DNA from: an uncultured Pelagibacteraceae bacterium
GTDB taxonomy: Bacteria; Pseudomonadota; Alphaproteobacteria; Pelagibacterales; Pelagibacteraceae
DNA: 64,000 nt
NCBI GenBank assembly: GCA_902555435.1
Contig: CACDRL010000005.1
Span: forward strand, 1-64,000
Direction: 5' to 3'
Shown piece after piece: positions 43,838-52,774 of the stretch (positions are counted from its first letter, which is position 1; each line of letters opens with the position of its first letter). The notes beneath the pieces were generated by a model. The model saw only the letters and a program-made list of their open reading frames with translations. It was not told where the DNA came from and ran no database searches. A program made the translations under genes and the position numbers.

Positions 43838-44713
43838 TTGAAATATTTATCAAACAAACATGGTTTCTTAGGAATTGATAATAAATTCAACTTCAAAGAA
43901 AAGGTAGTAGTTGTTCCATTTGGACTTGAAAAAACAGTTAGTTATGGCGGTGGCACAAAAAATGGACCGAAAGAAATTATCAAAGCTTCTCACCAAGTTG
44001 AACTTTATGATGAGGAATTAAATTGTGAACCTTACAAAAAAATAGGTATCAAGACATTAAAACCATTTAAAATAGATAAAAATATTAAAGTAGCATTAAA
44101 TAAAATTTCTAGAATCAATGGGGAAATTTTAGATAAAAAACTATTTCCAATGACTTTTGGTGGTGAACATTCAATTACACCTGGATGTATTGTTCCTTTT
44201 ACAAAAAAATATAAAAATATTTGTCTTTTACATTTTGATGCTCACGCAGATTTACGTCAAAGTTATAATGGTGAAGAATTCTCACATGCATCAGCAATAA
44301 GAAGATGTTTGGATTATAAAAATGTATCTTTAATTTCTTTTGGAATAAGAAATATATCAGAAAGTGAAATTCCATATTTGAAAAAAAATTCAAATAGAAT
44401 AGATATTTTCTGGGCAAAAGATAAAAAAAAATGGAATTTAAATAAATTTAAAAAATTAATAAAAAATAAGACTGTTTACTTAACTTTTGATGTAGACGGA
44501 TTAGATTCAAGTATTATGCCAGCTACTGGAACACCTGAACCGGGCGGATTACTGTGGGATGAAACATTAGAGATAATTAGAATTGCTGCAAAAAATTCAA
44601 ATATAGTTGGAGCTGACATTAATGAACTTTCTCCAATTAAAGGATTTAACTCCTATAATTTTCTTGTTGCTAAATTAGCTTATAAAATTTTATCTTACAA
44701 ATTTTTATATTAA
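43838..44713 (+). CDS. Agmatinase/arginase family ureohydrolase
   Basis: A 291-aa ureohydrolase. The manganese ligands are in FGGEHS, LHFDAHAD and FDVDGLDSS, and the active-site loop EFSHASAIRR and the TPEPGG block are typical of agmatinases. Members release urea from agmatine, arginine, guanidinobutyrate or related guanidines. With the decarboxylase and DHS-like gene directly upstream (two-base gap, TTG start at 43838), agmatine is the likely substrate. Its stop shares TTAA with that of the convergent transporter gene. Exact substrate is not settled. Confidence 0.88.
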   Translation: MKYLSNKHGFLGIDNKFNFKEKVVVVPFGLEKTVSYGGGTKNGPKEIIKASHQVELYDEELNCEPYKKIGIKTLKPFKIDKNIKVALNKISRINGEILDKKLFPMTFGGEHSITPGCIVPFTKKYKNICLLHFDAHADLRQSYNGEEFSHASAIRRCLDYKNVSLISFGIRNISESEIPYLKKNSNRIDIFWAKDKKKWNLNKFKKLIKNKTVYLTFDVDGLDSSIMPATGTPEPGGLLWDETLEIIRIAAKNSNIVGADINELSPIKGFNSYNFLVAKLAYKILSYKFLY

Positions 44714-45264
44714 ACTTTTATTGGCTTAAATATTTTTAATAAAATTCTAAATGGTATTAACATTATTAATGCCACTAACATTTTAACACCCAAATCACCT
44801 AAAGATAAAGTTACCCAAGGAACTTCTGTTCCATAAAATGATATTGAAAAAAATAAAAAAGTATCAATAGTTGAACCAATTAATGATGAAGTTAGAGGTG
44901 CAACAAACCACTGTTTTTTTCTTAGTCGATCAAATATTTGAATATCAAGCAATTGGGCTGTAAGGAAAGCGATTCCTGATCCAACTGCAATTCTTATAGA
45001 GATTAAATCTTCGAAGTTTGTTGAAAAAAATAGAGTAAAAATAATTCCTATAAAAAAACCAAAATAAACTATTTTTCTTGCGATTATCTTTCCATAAGAT
45101 CTATTTGCTAAATCGGTTATCAAAAAAGCTACAGGATAACTAAATGCTCCATAAGTAAGAATTTCATTTAATCCATAATAATTTATTGGAAATTGAACAA
45201 GATAGTTTGAGGATAAAACAACAACACCCATCATTAAAGATAGGCTTATAAATAACTTATTCAT
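44710..45264 (-). CDS. Queuosine precursor transporter-like (YhhQ/VUT family)
   Basis: A 184-aa membrane protein with about six hydrophobic segments and the YhhQ family pattern: TYGAFSYPVAFLITDLANRSYG, then GSGIAFLTAQLLDIQIFDRLR, and PLTSSLIGSTIDTFLFFSISF. YhhQ-type proteins import queuosine precursors (preQ0/preQ1) for tRNA modification. The start ATG ends at 45264, adjoining the rpmB stop. The family is clear and the substrate is by homology. Confidence 0.85.
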   Translation of the reverse strand: MNKLFISLSLMMGVVVLSSNYLVQFPINYYGLNEILTYGAFSYPVAFLITDLANRSYGKIIARKIVYFGFFIGIIFTLFFSTNFEDLISIRIAVGSGIAFLTAQLLDIQIFDRLRKKQWFVAPLTSSLIGSTIDTFLFFSISFYGTEVPWVTLSLGDLGVKMLVALIMLIPFRILLKIFKPIKV

Positions 45265-45575
45265 TAAGCAGATTTAGCTACTGGCTTTTTTTTATATGGT
45301 GATTTTAATAAAATAACTTTTTTAAGTTTTTTTAATCTTGGAGATATATTTTTATTTTTTACAGTTTTTAAGAACTCGTCTAAACTTCCTTTTTTATCAA
45401 CTGATCTTACTCCTGAATTGCTAACTGTTAGTTTTAAACTTCTTCCAGCAAGCTCACTTGTAAATTTTACTTTTTTTAAATTAGGTAAAAATCTTCTTTT
45501 AGTCTTATTATTAGCATGACTAACATTATGACCTTTCAAAGGAATTTTACCAGTTAGTTCACATTTTTTTGACAT
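45264..45575 (-). CDS. rpmB: Ribosomal protein bL28
   Basis: A 103-aa ribosomal protein. The N-terminal [28 protein letters not shown] pattern with the RRFLPNL block identifies bL28. An in-frame reading extends upstream to 45650, but the extra 25 residues are not part of any L28 and overlap pyrD, so ATG 45573-45575 is taken. It carries a longer basic C-terminus ([12 protein letters not shown]) than enterobacterial L28. It lies between pyrD and a queuosine-type transporter gene. Confidence 0.95.
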   Translation of the reverse strand: MSKKCELTGKIPLKGHNVSHANNKTKRRFLPNLKKVKFTSELAGRSLKLTVSNSGVRSVDKKGSLDEFLKTVKNKNISPRLKKLKKVILLKSPYKKKPVAKSA

Positions 45576-45627
45576 AATTTCACTGCCTATATAAGGGGAG
45601 ATATTAAAGGCGTCAAGTTTATTAAAA

Positions 45628-46680
45628 TTAAGAAAGAGTTTTATTTCCAACGATTTCTGAAATATTTTTCACTCCATCTCTAAGAAGTAATTCTTTTAGG
45701 TCTTTTTTAATGTTTGCAGCAATGTTGGGGCCTTGAAATACCATCCCAGTATATAACTGAATATAATCTGCACCTGACAAAAATTTGTCATGAGCGGACT
45801 TTCCTGAGTCAATACCTCCTACCCCAATTATTTTAATTCTACCATTTAAAAATTTAAAGAATTGATTAATAAGTAAATTTGATTTTTGCTCAATTGGCTT
45901 TCCTGACAAGCCTCCCTTTTGGTGTCGTTGTATATTTTTTAAATCATCTCTAGTGCTTTCTGATGTATTGGAAATAATTATTGCAGATATTTCATTTTCT
46001 AAAAGAATCTCAGATATTAATTCAATTTGCTTTAAATCAATATCTGGAGAAATTTTAACTACAATTGGAATATTAGTTTTCAGTTCATTTTTCTTATCTT
46101 TAATTGATTTTAATAACTCTTTTAATTTATTTTCATCATGAAAATTTCTTAAATTTTCAGTATTTGGAGAAGAAATATTAATTGTAATATAATCAGCAAG
46201 TTCATAAAATTTTTCTAATCCAATTAAATAATCATTCAATCGATTATCAGAGTCTTTATTTGGTCCAACATTTACTCCAAGTATTCCAATTTTTTTATTT
46301 GATTTTATTCTGTTTAAAATAGTTTCGGATCCTTGATTATTGAAACCCAATCTATTAATTAATGCTTGATCTTCTACTAATCTAAATACTCTTGGCTTTT
46401 CATTGCCATATTGTTTCAAAGGAGTAACAGTTCCAACTTCAACAAAACCAAATCCCAATTTAAACAAAGGATTATAAACTTCTGCATTTTTGTCAAAACC
46501 AGCTGCTATTCCTATTGGATTGCTTAAGTCTTTCCCAAATATTTGTGTTTTAAAAATCGGATCATTTTTATTTTCATCAAATACGTTTGATACTAAATTA
46601 AATTTTAATGATTGAATTGCTAAAGTATGGGCTTTTTCTGGATCTAATCTGAAAATTAAAGATCTTAAATTTGAATACAT
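45628..46680 (-). CDS. pyrD: Dihydroorotate dehydrogenase (class 2, quinone-dependent)
   Basis: A 350-aa class 2 enzyme. The N-terminal membrane-association helix ([21 protein letters not shown]) is followed by [12 protein letters not shown], the FMN-binding [10 protein letters not shown], the [12 protein letters not shown] loop with the catalytic Ser, and the late [19 protein letters not shown]. It oxidises dihydroorotate to orotate in pyrimidine synthesis, giving electrons to the quinone pool. It overlaps the lysS stop by one base. Confidence 0.96.
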   Translation of the reverse strand: MYSNLRSLIFRLDPEKAHTLAIQSLKFNLVSNVFDENKNDPIFKTQIFGKDLSNPIGIAAGFDKNAEVYNPLFKLGFGFVEVGTVTPLKQYGNEKPRVFRLVEDQALINRLGFNNQGSETILNRIKSNKKIGILGVNVGPNKDSDNRLNDYLIGLEKFYELADYITINISSPNTENLRNFHDENKLKELLKSIKDKKNELKTNIPIVVKISPDIDLKQIELISEILLENEISAIIISNTSESTRDDLKNIQRHQKGGLSGKPIEQKSNLLINQFFKFLNGRIKIIGVGGIDSGKSAHDKFLSGADYIQLYTGMVFQGPNIAANIKKDLKELLLRDGVKNISEIVGNKTLS

Positions 46681-48242
46681 TATTTGAGTTTACTCATTAT
46701 AAGGTCTTTTGTTTCATTAACACCAAAAAAACTAATGAAAAATCCCATTCTTGGTCCATTTTCATCACCAAAAACCACCTCATAAATAAGTTTAAACCAA
46801 TCCCTTAAATTTTCAGCATAACCATTTTCTTTTCCAGTTGAATAAATCAAAGTTTGAATTTCCTCTGGTGGCATTTGATCATTGCATTTTTCTAAAGTTG
46901 TAATTAAAGCTTCAAGAGCTTTTTTTTCACTTTCGGAAGGTGTTTTGTATTTTTTTTGAGACTTAATTACATCATTAAAATATTTAATTGCGTAGCTTAC
47001 TAATCCATCAAAAATAGGAAAATTAGTTTCTTGAATATTAGATTTGTATTTCTTTACAAATTTCCATAACAGATCTTTACTATCTGCATTACTAGTTTCT
47101 ACTAAATTCAATAACATTGAAAAACTCATAATCATATCTTCTTTTGGAACACTTCCATTGTGAACATGCCACACTGGATTCATTACTAATTGTTGCTGAG
47201 TCTGCTTTTTAGATTTTTCAATGTTGTCTAAATATTCGTCTACTGCTTTTGGAACTATTTCTTTATAAAGTTTTTTTGCTCTTTTTGGATTTTGATACAT
47301 ATATAAAGATAAACTTTCTGGTGAAGCATACTTCAACCATTGATCAATAGTTATTCCATTGCCTTTAGATTTTGAAATTTTCTCACCCTTTTCATCTAGA
47401 AAAAGTTCATATGCAAATCCTGATGGACTCTTTTTACCCAATAAATTAATAATTTTTGTAGATAAAATTGCACTTTCTATCAAATCCTTACCATACATTT
47501 CAAAATCAATATCTAAAGCAAACCATCTCATTGCCCAATCTACTTTCCACTGTAATTTACAATTGCCATCTAAAATACTACTCTCTAATTTTTTACCTTT
47601 ATTATCGAATATGATTTTAGAATTAGATTGGTCAATTTCTATAACAGGTATCTCCAAAACATGACCAGTGTCAGGACATACAGGTAAAAAAGGACTGTAT
47701 GTTTTTTGTCTTTCTTTCCCGAGTGTGGGTAAAATTATATTCATTATTCCTTCATAATTTTCTAAAATGATTTTTAAAGTTGGATTAAAAAATCCTGTCT
47801 TGTACAAAGATGTAGAACTTTTAAAAATATATTTAAAATTAAAATTGTTTAAAAAATCCTTCAACATTTCATTATTATGCTCTCCAAAACTATTAAATTT
47901 TTGAAAAGGATCAGGTACTTGTGTTAAAGGTTTGTGAAGATTTTGTTGCAACAATTCTTGATTAGGAACATTATCTGGAACTTTTCTCAATCCATCCATA
48001 TCATCTGAAAATGTAATAATTTCTGTTGGTAAATCTGTGAGTTGATTAAGTGCGTTAACCATCATTGAAGTTCGCGCAACCTCTCCAAAAGTTCCTATAT
48101 GAGGCAATCCACTTGGACCATATCCAGTTTGAAGAGTAATCTTACTTTTTTTTTCTATAAAAGCTTTTCTTTCACGAAGCATTTTTTTAGCTTCAACAAA
48201 AGGCCAAGCGCTTGTCTTTTCTAGGACATCTTTTTTAATCAT
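46680..48242 (-). CDS. lysS: Lysyl-tRNA synthetase, class I (archaeal-type)
   Basis: A 520-aa class I enzyme. The HIGH-like motif reads GPSGLPHIGTFGE and the KMSKS motif reads KISKSKGN. The early AWPFVEAKK segment and the late GFFISFFG segment are typical of LysRS-I. Most bacteria use the unrelated class II LysS, while archaea and a group of alphaproteobacteria use class I. It charges tRNA-Lys. Its gene overlaps the pyrD start by one base. No class II lysyl-tRNA synthetase is in the window. Confidence 0.95.
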   Translation of the reverse strand: MIKKDVLEKTSAWPFVEAKKMLRERKAFIEKKSKITLQTGYGPSGLPHIGTFGEVARTSMMVNALNQLTDLPTEIITFSDDMDGLRKVPDNVPNQELLQQNLHKPLTQVPDPFQKFNSFGEHNNEMLKDFLNNFNFKYIFKSSTSLYKTGFFNPTLKIILENYEGIMNIILPTLGKERQKTYSPFLPVCPDTGHVLEIPVIEIDQSNSKIIFDNKGKKLESSILDGNCKLQWKVDWAMRWFALDIDFEMYGKDLIESAILSTKIINLLGKKSPSGFAYELFLDEKGEKISKSKGNGITIDQWLKYASPESLSLYMYQNPKRAKKLYKEIVPKAVDEYLDNIEKSKKQTQQQLVMNPVWHVHNGSVPKEDMIMSFSMLLNLVETSNADSKDLLWKFVKKYKSNIQETNFPIFDGLVSYAIKYFNDVIKSQKKYKTPSESEKKALEALITTLEKCNDQMPPEEIQTLIYSTGKENGYAENLRDWFKLIYEVVFGDENGPRMGFFISFFGVNETKDLIMSKLK

Positions 48243-48329
48243 GAATTGCTCTTTTTAACCTTAAACTAGTGATTATATTAATTCTTATAGAGTTGAAATT
48301 TATTTACCATAAAATATTGTTCTTTCAAA

Positions 48330-49769
48330 ATGTCTAATTACAAAACTGTTTTTTTTACACTGGGAATTCTACAAATAATATTGGGTGTATCAATGTTCAT
48401 CCCAATTATAGTACAATTCTTTTACTCAGAGATAGACTCATCTTTCTTTGGTTCATCTATTGTAACTATAATCTTTGGAACTTTATTTTTTTTATCTAAT
48501 TTAGATCATGATAAAAAACTTAATCTACAACAAGCTTTCTTATTAACTGCTCTATCTTGGATTAGTATTGCAATATTTGGATCTTTACCGTTTGTATTCT
48601 CTAGTATTGAACTTTCAATTACAGACTCTTTTTTTGAGAGCATGTCAGGAATTACTACAACTGGATCAACAATAATCTCGGATTTAGAGAACGCACCAAA
48701 GGGTCTTCTTTTATGGAGAGCTATTTTGCAATGGCTGGGTGGAATTGGAATAATTGTGATGGCAATTACTTTAATGCCAATAATGAATGTTGGAGGTATG
48801 CAATTATTTAAAATTTCAAGTAATGACTCTTCAGAAAAAATACTTCCTAAGTCTAAAGAAATAGCACTTAGATTAATTTATATTTACTCAGGGTTAACAG
48901 GAATTTGTGCAATCACTTATTGGATATTTGGTATGGGTAAATTTGATAGTTTAACACACTCAATGACTACAATCGCAACTGGAGGGTTCTCTAACTACAA
49001 CGAGTCTATTGGTTACTTTAATAGTTTGCCAATCGAAGTTTCATCTATGTTTTTTATTATATTGGGAAGTATTCCATTTATTGCTTACATTAAATTTATA
49101 AGTGGAAACAAAAAAATTTTTTTAAATGATATTCAAATCAAAACTTTTTTAAAAATAATAATATTCACTGTTATTATTTTATCTATTTACTTATTATTTT
49201 CTAACCATGAAAATTTTAGTTTAAGATCAATATTTTTTAATACTATATCAATCTTGAGTGGTACTGGTTATGTAAATGCAGAATTTGATAGCTGGGGCAG
49301 TTTTCCTATAACCTTGTTTCTTGCGCTAATGTTTATTGGTGGTTGTGCAGGATCTACGGCTTGTGGTGTAAAAATATTTAGAATTCAAATTCTTTATCTA
49401 TTTATTCTAAACCAATTAAAAAAAATAATTTATCCTAAAGGAGTTTTTGTAATTAAGTATGATCGAAGTGCAGTTGATGAAAAGTTTATAGCTTCAATTA
49501 TTTCATTTATTTATTTTTATATCGTAATATTTTTTATTTTAACTGCATTGTTATCCTTAACTGGTTTAGATTTTATTACTGCTATCTCGGGTGCCGCTAC
49601 GTCTATTTCAAATGTTGGACCTGGTCTTGGTCCAATAATTGGCCCAAATGGAGATTTTTCTTCATTACCAGACCTTTCTAAATGGATTTTAACAGTTGGC
49701 ATGATTTTAGGTAGACTTGAGCTGTTTGCGATATTAGTATTATTTTTACCATCATTTTGGAAAAATTAA
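48330..49769 (+). CDS. trkH: TrkH family potassium transporter
   Basis: A 479-aa membrane protein with the four-repeat K+-channel-like fold. Selectivity-filter-like loops are visible as GITTTGSTI, TTIATGGFSN, LSGTGYVN and SISNVGPGLG. It takes up potassium. TrkH normally works with the cytoplasmic regulator TrkA, which is not adjacent here. It is followed with a two-base gap by an MFS gene whose product is not obviously related. Confidence 0.93.
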   Translation: MSNYKTVFFTLGILQIILGVSMFIPIIVQFFYSEIDSSFFGSSIVTIIFGTLFFLSNLDHDKKLNLQQAFLLTALSWISIAIFGSLPFVFSSIELSITDSFFESMSGITTTGSTIISDLENAPKGLLLWRAILQWLGGIGIIVMAITLMPIMNVGGMQLFKISSNDSSEKILPKSKEIALRLIYIYSGLTGICAITYWIFGMGKFDSLTHSMTTIATGGFSNYNESIGYFNSLPIEVSSMFFIILGSIPFIAYIKFISGNKKIFLNDIQIKTFLKIIIFTVIILSIYLLFSNHENFSLRSIFFNTISILSGTGYVNAEFDSWGSFPITLFLALMFIGGCAGSTACGVKIFRIQILYLFILNQLKKIIYPKGVFVIKYDRSAVDEKFIASIISFIYFYIVIFFILTALLSLTGLDFITAISGAATSISNVGPGLGPIIGPNGDFSSLPDLSKWILTVGMILGRLELFAILVLFLPSFWKN

Positions 49770-49771
49770 TT

Positions 49772-51148
49772 ATGTCTGAAATAAAAAAATCATCCTGGTT
49801 AGAATCCATTTCAGTTTACAAAGATATTCGGATGCTAAGGATTTTATTGCTTGGTGCAATCAGTGGATTTCCATGGGTCTTGATTGCTAGCAGTTTAAGT
49901 CTTTGGTTAAAAGAAGAAGGATTAAGTAGATCAACAATTGGGTGGGCAGGACTTATTTTTGGAGTTTATGCTTTTAATTATCTTTGGGCACCGATTATAG
50001 ATAGAATTCAAATTCCATTTCTAACTAAAAAATTAGGCCACCGAAGAGGATGGATCGTTTTAATGCAATTAATAATTCTATTAAGTTTACTAGTTTGGAG
50101 TATTATAAATCCTTCAGAAAATTTAGCATTGATAATTACAGTTGGATTAATCATTGCTATAGCATCAGCGACTCAAGATATAACAGTAGATGCATTAAGA
50201 ATTGAGCAAATAAATGAAAATGAGGGAAAATCAATGGCAGCAGGTGCTGCTATGGCTGTAGTTGGTTGGTGGACAGGCTACAAATTAGGTGGTGTAGTTG
50301 CTTTATTTACTGCAGAGTTCTTTGAAAATCTTGGTATCCAAGATTATTGGCAAGCAACTTTTTTAATATTGGGTGTTCTAATTATTTTAATGAATATTGC
50401 CCTAATGTTCGTTCATGAACCAATAGAAACTGACAGACAATTAAAACAAAGAGAAACTGACAATCTGATCAAAGGTAAACTTGGATCTAGCAATATTATC
50501 TCAATTTTTGTTGCGTATATAACTGGAACAATTGGTGGGCCCATTATAAGCTTTTTTAAAAAAAATGGTTTTGCCATAGCTGCGGGAATTTTAGGATTTG
50601 TATTTTTATTTAAAATTGGAGAGGCATTCATGGGCAGAATGTCTATCGTCTTTTATAAAGAAATAGGATTTTCAAAAGGACAAATAGCAATCTACTCAAA
50701 AGGTTTGGGCTGGATCACAACTGTCGTATTTACCTTAATTGGCGGCATAATGGCCATGAGGGCTGGAACTATAAAAACTATGTTCTTTGCAGGAGGATTA
50801 ATGGCGATTACAAATCTATTATTTGCTGTCTTAGCATGGACTGGTAAATCTGAACTATTATTTGCAATAGCAGTTATTGCTGATGACATTACTGCAGCTT
50901 TTGCAACCGTTGCTTTTGTAGCATTTATATCTTTACTGGTTGATCGAACATATACAGCAACACAATACGCATTACTTGCTTCAATAGGAACTGCTGGAAG
51001 GACAACTTTAGCATCATCATCAGGAGCTTTGGTAGATTGGTTAAATGGAGATTGGGGAACGTTTTTTGTCTTAACAACTATTATGGTAATTCCTTCACTA
51101 ATATGTCTATGGATGATAAAAAATAAAATTAAAATTGGTGCAAAATAA
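49772..51148 (+). CDS. MFS permease of the AmpG/PAT family
   Basis: A 458-aa transporter with about twelve hydrophobic segments. The N-terminal LLGAISGFPWVLIASSLSLWLKEEGLS and the WAPIIDR and LGHRRGWI segments are AmpG-like (anhydromuropeptide permease), as is the ATQDITVDALRIE block. It may import anhydromuropeptides for recycling. A TTG-started frame beginning at 49757 lies inside trkH and is rejected in favour of ATG 49772. Its stop overlaps the start of the NlpC/P60 gene by 14 bases. The match to AmpG is by family; another solute is possible. Confidence 0.8.
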   Translation: MSEIKKSSWLESISVYKDIRMLRILLLGAISGFPWVLIASSLSLWLKEEGLSRSTIGWAGLIFGVYAFNYLWAPIIDRIQIPFLTKKLGHRRGWIVLMQLIILLSLLVWSIINPSENLALIITVGLIIAIASATQDITVDALRIEQINENEGKSMAAGAAMAVVGWWTGYKLGGVVALFTAEFFENLGIQDYWQATFLILGVLIILMNIALMFVHEPIETDRQLKQRETDNLIKGKLGSSNIISIFVAYITGTIGGPIISFFKKNGFAIAAGILGFVFLFKIGEAFMGRMSIVFYKEIGFSKGQIAIYSKGLGWITTVVFTLIGGIMAMRAGTIKTMFFAGGLMAITNLLFAVLAWTGKSELLFAIAVIADDITAAFATVAFVAFISLLVDRTYTATQYALLASIGTAGRTTLASSSGALVDWLNGDWGTFFVLTTIMVIPSLICLWMIKNKIKIGAK

Positions 51149-51881
51149 ATTTTATTTTAAAGGTAGTTTTTCTAATATTTATAAAAAATCTTCTAAATTT
51201 TCAGAAATAACCTCGCAAATATTGTATGGAGAAAAATTTAAAATTTTATCTAAAAATAAAAATTGGATAAAAATAAAATCTAATTTTGACAATTATACTG
51301 GGTATATTCAAAATAAGAATTATTCAAAAGATTTTAAAGCTAATTATAAAGTAAGTAGCTCAAAAGCAAATATCTATAAAAAACCAAATTTTAAAACTAA
51401 TATTTTTCTGTCTTTTGGATCAAAGTTGTCAGTTAAAGAAACTAATAAAAATTATGCCAGAATTGATAAAAATAAATGGATTAAAAAAAAAGATATAAAA
51501 AATATAAATTTCAAAGAAAAAAACTTCACTAAAATATTTAAAAAATTTTTGAATATAAAATATATCTGGGGTGGAAAAAGTTATAGAGGAATTGATTGCT
51601 CAGCCTTATTACAAATATTTTACTATTATAATAATAAGTTTTTTCCTCGAGATACTAAGGATCAAATTAAATATTTAAAAGGAAACATAAAAAGAAATTA
51701 TAAAAAGGGAGATATTATTTTTTGGAAAGGGCACGTAGCAATGTGTATAAATTCAAAACAATTGATACATGCATATGGACCTGAAAAAAAAGTGTTGATT
51801 ATGCCTATTCTTAAGACAATTAAAAGAATTGAGAAAACAGCAAAACTTAAAGTTAAAAAAATATCTAAAATTAAAATTTAG
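51135..51881 (+). CDS. NlpC/P60 family peptidase with SH3 domains
   Basis: A 248-aa protein. Two SH3-like segments fill the N-terminal half (KNWIKIKSNFDNYTGYI; ARIDKNKWIKKKD). The C-terminal NlpC/P60 domain has the catalytic Cys in GIDCSALLQ, the His in KGHVAMC and a polar residue in LIHAYGP. Such enzymes cut gamma-D-Glu-diamino acid bonds in peptidoglycan peptides. The start is TTG 51135 or GTG 51138, inside the AmpG-like gene, without a clear SD; no better start is visible. No signal peptide is evident, suggesting a cytoplasmic role in recycling. The stop overlaps that of tyrC. Confidence 0.82.
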   Translation: MVQNKFYFKGSFSNIYKKSSKFSEITSQILYGEKFKILSKNKNWIKIKSNFDNYTGYIQNKNYSKDFKANYKVSSSKANIYKKPNFKTNIFLSFGSKLSVKETNKNYARIDKNKWIKKKDIKNINFKEKNFTKIFKKFLNIKYIWGGKSYRGIDCSALLQIFYYYNNKFFPRDTKDQIKYLKGNIKRNYKKGDIIFWKGHVAMCINSKQLIHAYGPEKKVLIMPILKTIKRIEKTAKLKVKKISKIKI

Positions 51882-52774
51882 CTTCTTCCAAAGTCTGGCT
51901 TATTAATATCTTGTTTGAGTTTAATTATTTTTGTTCTGACTTTTTTAGTTTTAATAAGCTTGTTAATAATCGATTTATTATTTTTTGAATTGATATCAGA
52001 TTTAAATGATTTCAAATTTTTAATAAATAAATCAATAGCATTTGAAATATTTTTATTGTTATTGAAAAAAATATCTCGCCACATAATTTCATTGGAAGCT
52101 GCTATTCTTGAAAAATCTCTTAGTCCTCCTGCGCTAAATTTAATTAAATCATAGCTTTGTTTTTTCTCAAAATCTTGAGCTGACTTAACCAAATTATATG
52201 CAATTAAGTGAGGCAAATGACTAGTTATTGAAAAAATTTTATCATGTTTTTCCGGTGACATGATTGTTACTTTTGATCCAATTTTCTCCCAAAATTTTTT
52301 TAGGAAATTCAAATTTTTTTTAATTGTATTTTTTTCTTTAATTAAAATACACCATCTACCCTCGAACATATTGCTCTTACCGTGCTGTGGTCCACTTACT
52401 TCAGAACCAGCAATTGGATGACTGGAAGTCCAAGCAATTCCTTTTTTCATATATTTTTTTATTATTTTTGATGACTCAATTTTTGATGAACCAACATCAG
52501 TAATTAATGTGTTGGGTAAAATATAATTATTGATTTTTGTAATTATATTTTTGTATTCACTCATTGGTGTACAAAAAATAATAAAATTAGATTTTGTTAC
52601 AGCCTCTTTTAATGAACTAACTACTTTTCCAGGTAGTTTGAGCTTTTTGAGTGTAGATATATTTTTTTTTGACTTTTCGTAAATAAATATTTTATTTGCC
52701 AATTTATTTTTATGTATAGATCTTAAAACTGAAGATCCAAGTAAACCACACCCTATGATTAAAATATTTTTCAT
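51878..52774 (-). CDS. tyrC: Prephenate/arogenate (cyclohexadienyl) dehydrogenase
   Basis: A 298-aa NAD(P)-dependent enzyme. The Rossmann motif is GCGLLGSS (residues 8-15). The SHPIAGSEVSGP block identifies the TyrA/TyrC family, with the catalytic His later in TSHLPHLIAYNLV. It makes the aromatic precursor of tyrosine. It abuts hisC (stop/start adjacency at 52774/52775), an alphaproteobacterial order. Very Lys/Asn rich. Whether prephenate or arogenate is used cannot be read. Confidence 0.92.
   Translation of the reverse strand: MKNILIIGCGLLGSSVLRSIHKNKLANKIFIYEKSKKNISTLKKLKLPGKVVSSLKEAVTKSNFIIFCTPMSEYKNIITKINNYILPNTLITDVGSSKIESSKIIKKYMKKGIAWTSSHPIAGSEVSGPQHGKSNMFEGRWCILIKEKNTIKKNLNFLKKFWEKIGSKVTIMSPEKHDKIFSITSHLPHLIAYNLVKSAQDFEKKQSYDLIKFSAGGLRDFSRIAASNEIMWRDIFFNNNKNISNAIDLFIKNLKSFKSDINSKNNKSIINKLIKTKKVRTKIIKLKQDINKPDFGRS

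Noticed and set aside
45576..45650. N-terminal extension of bL28
   Set aside because: The extra 25 residues match no L28 and overlap pyrD; the family start is at 45575.
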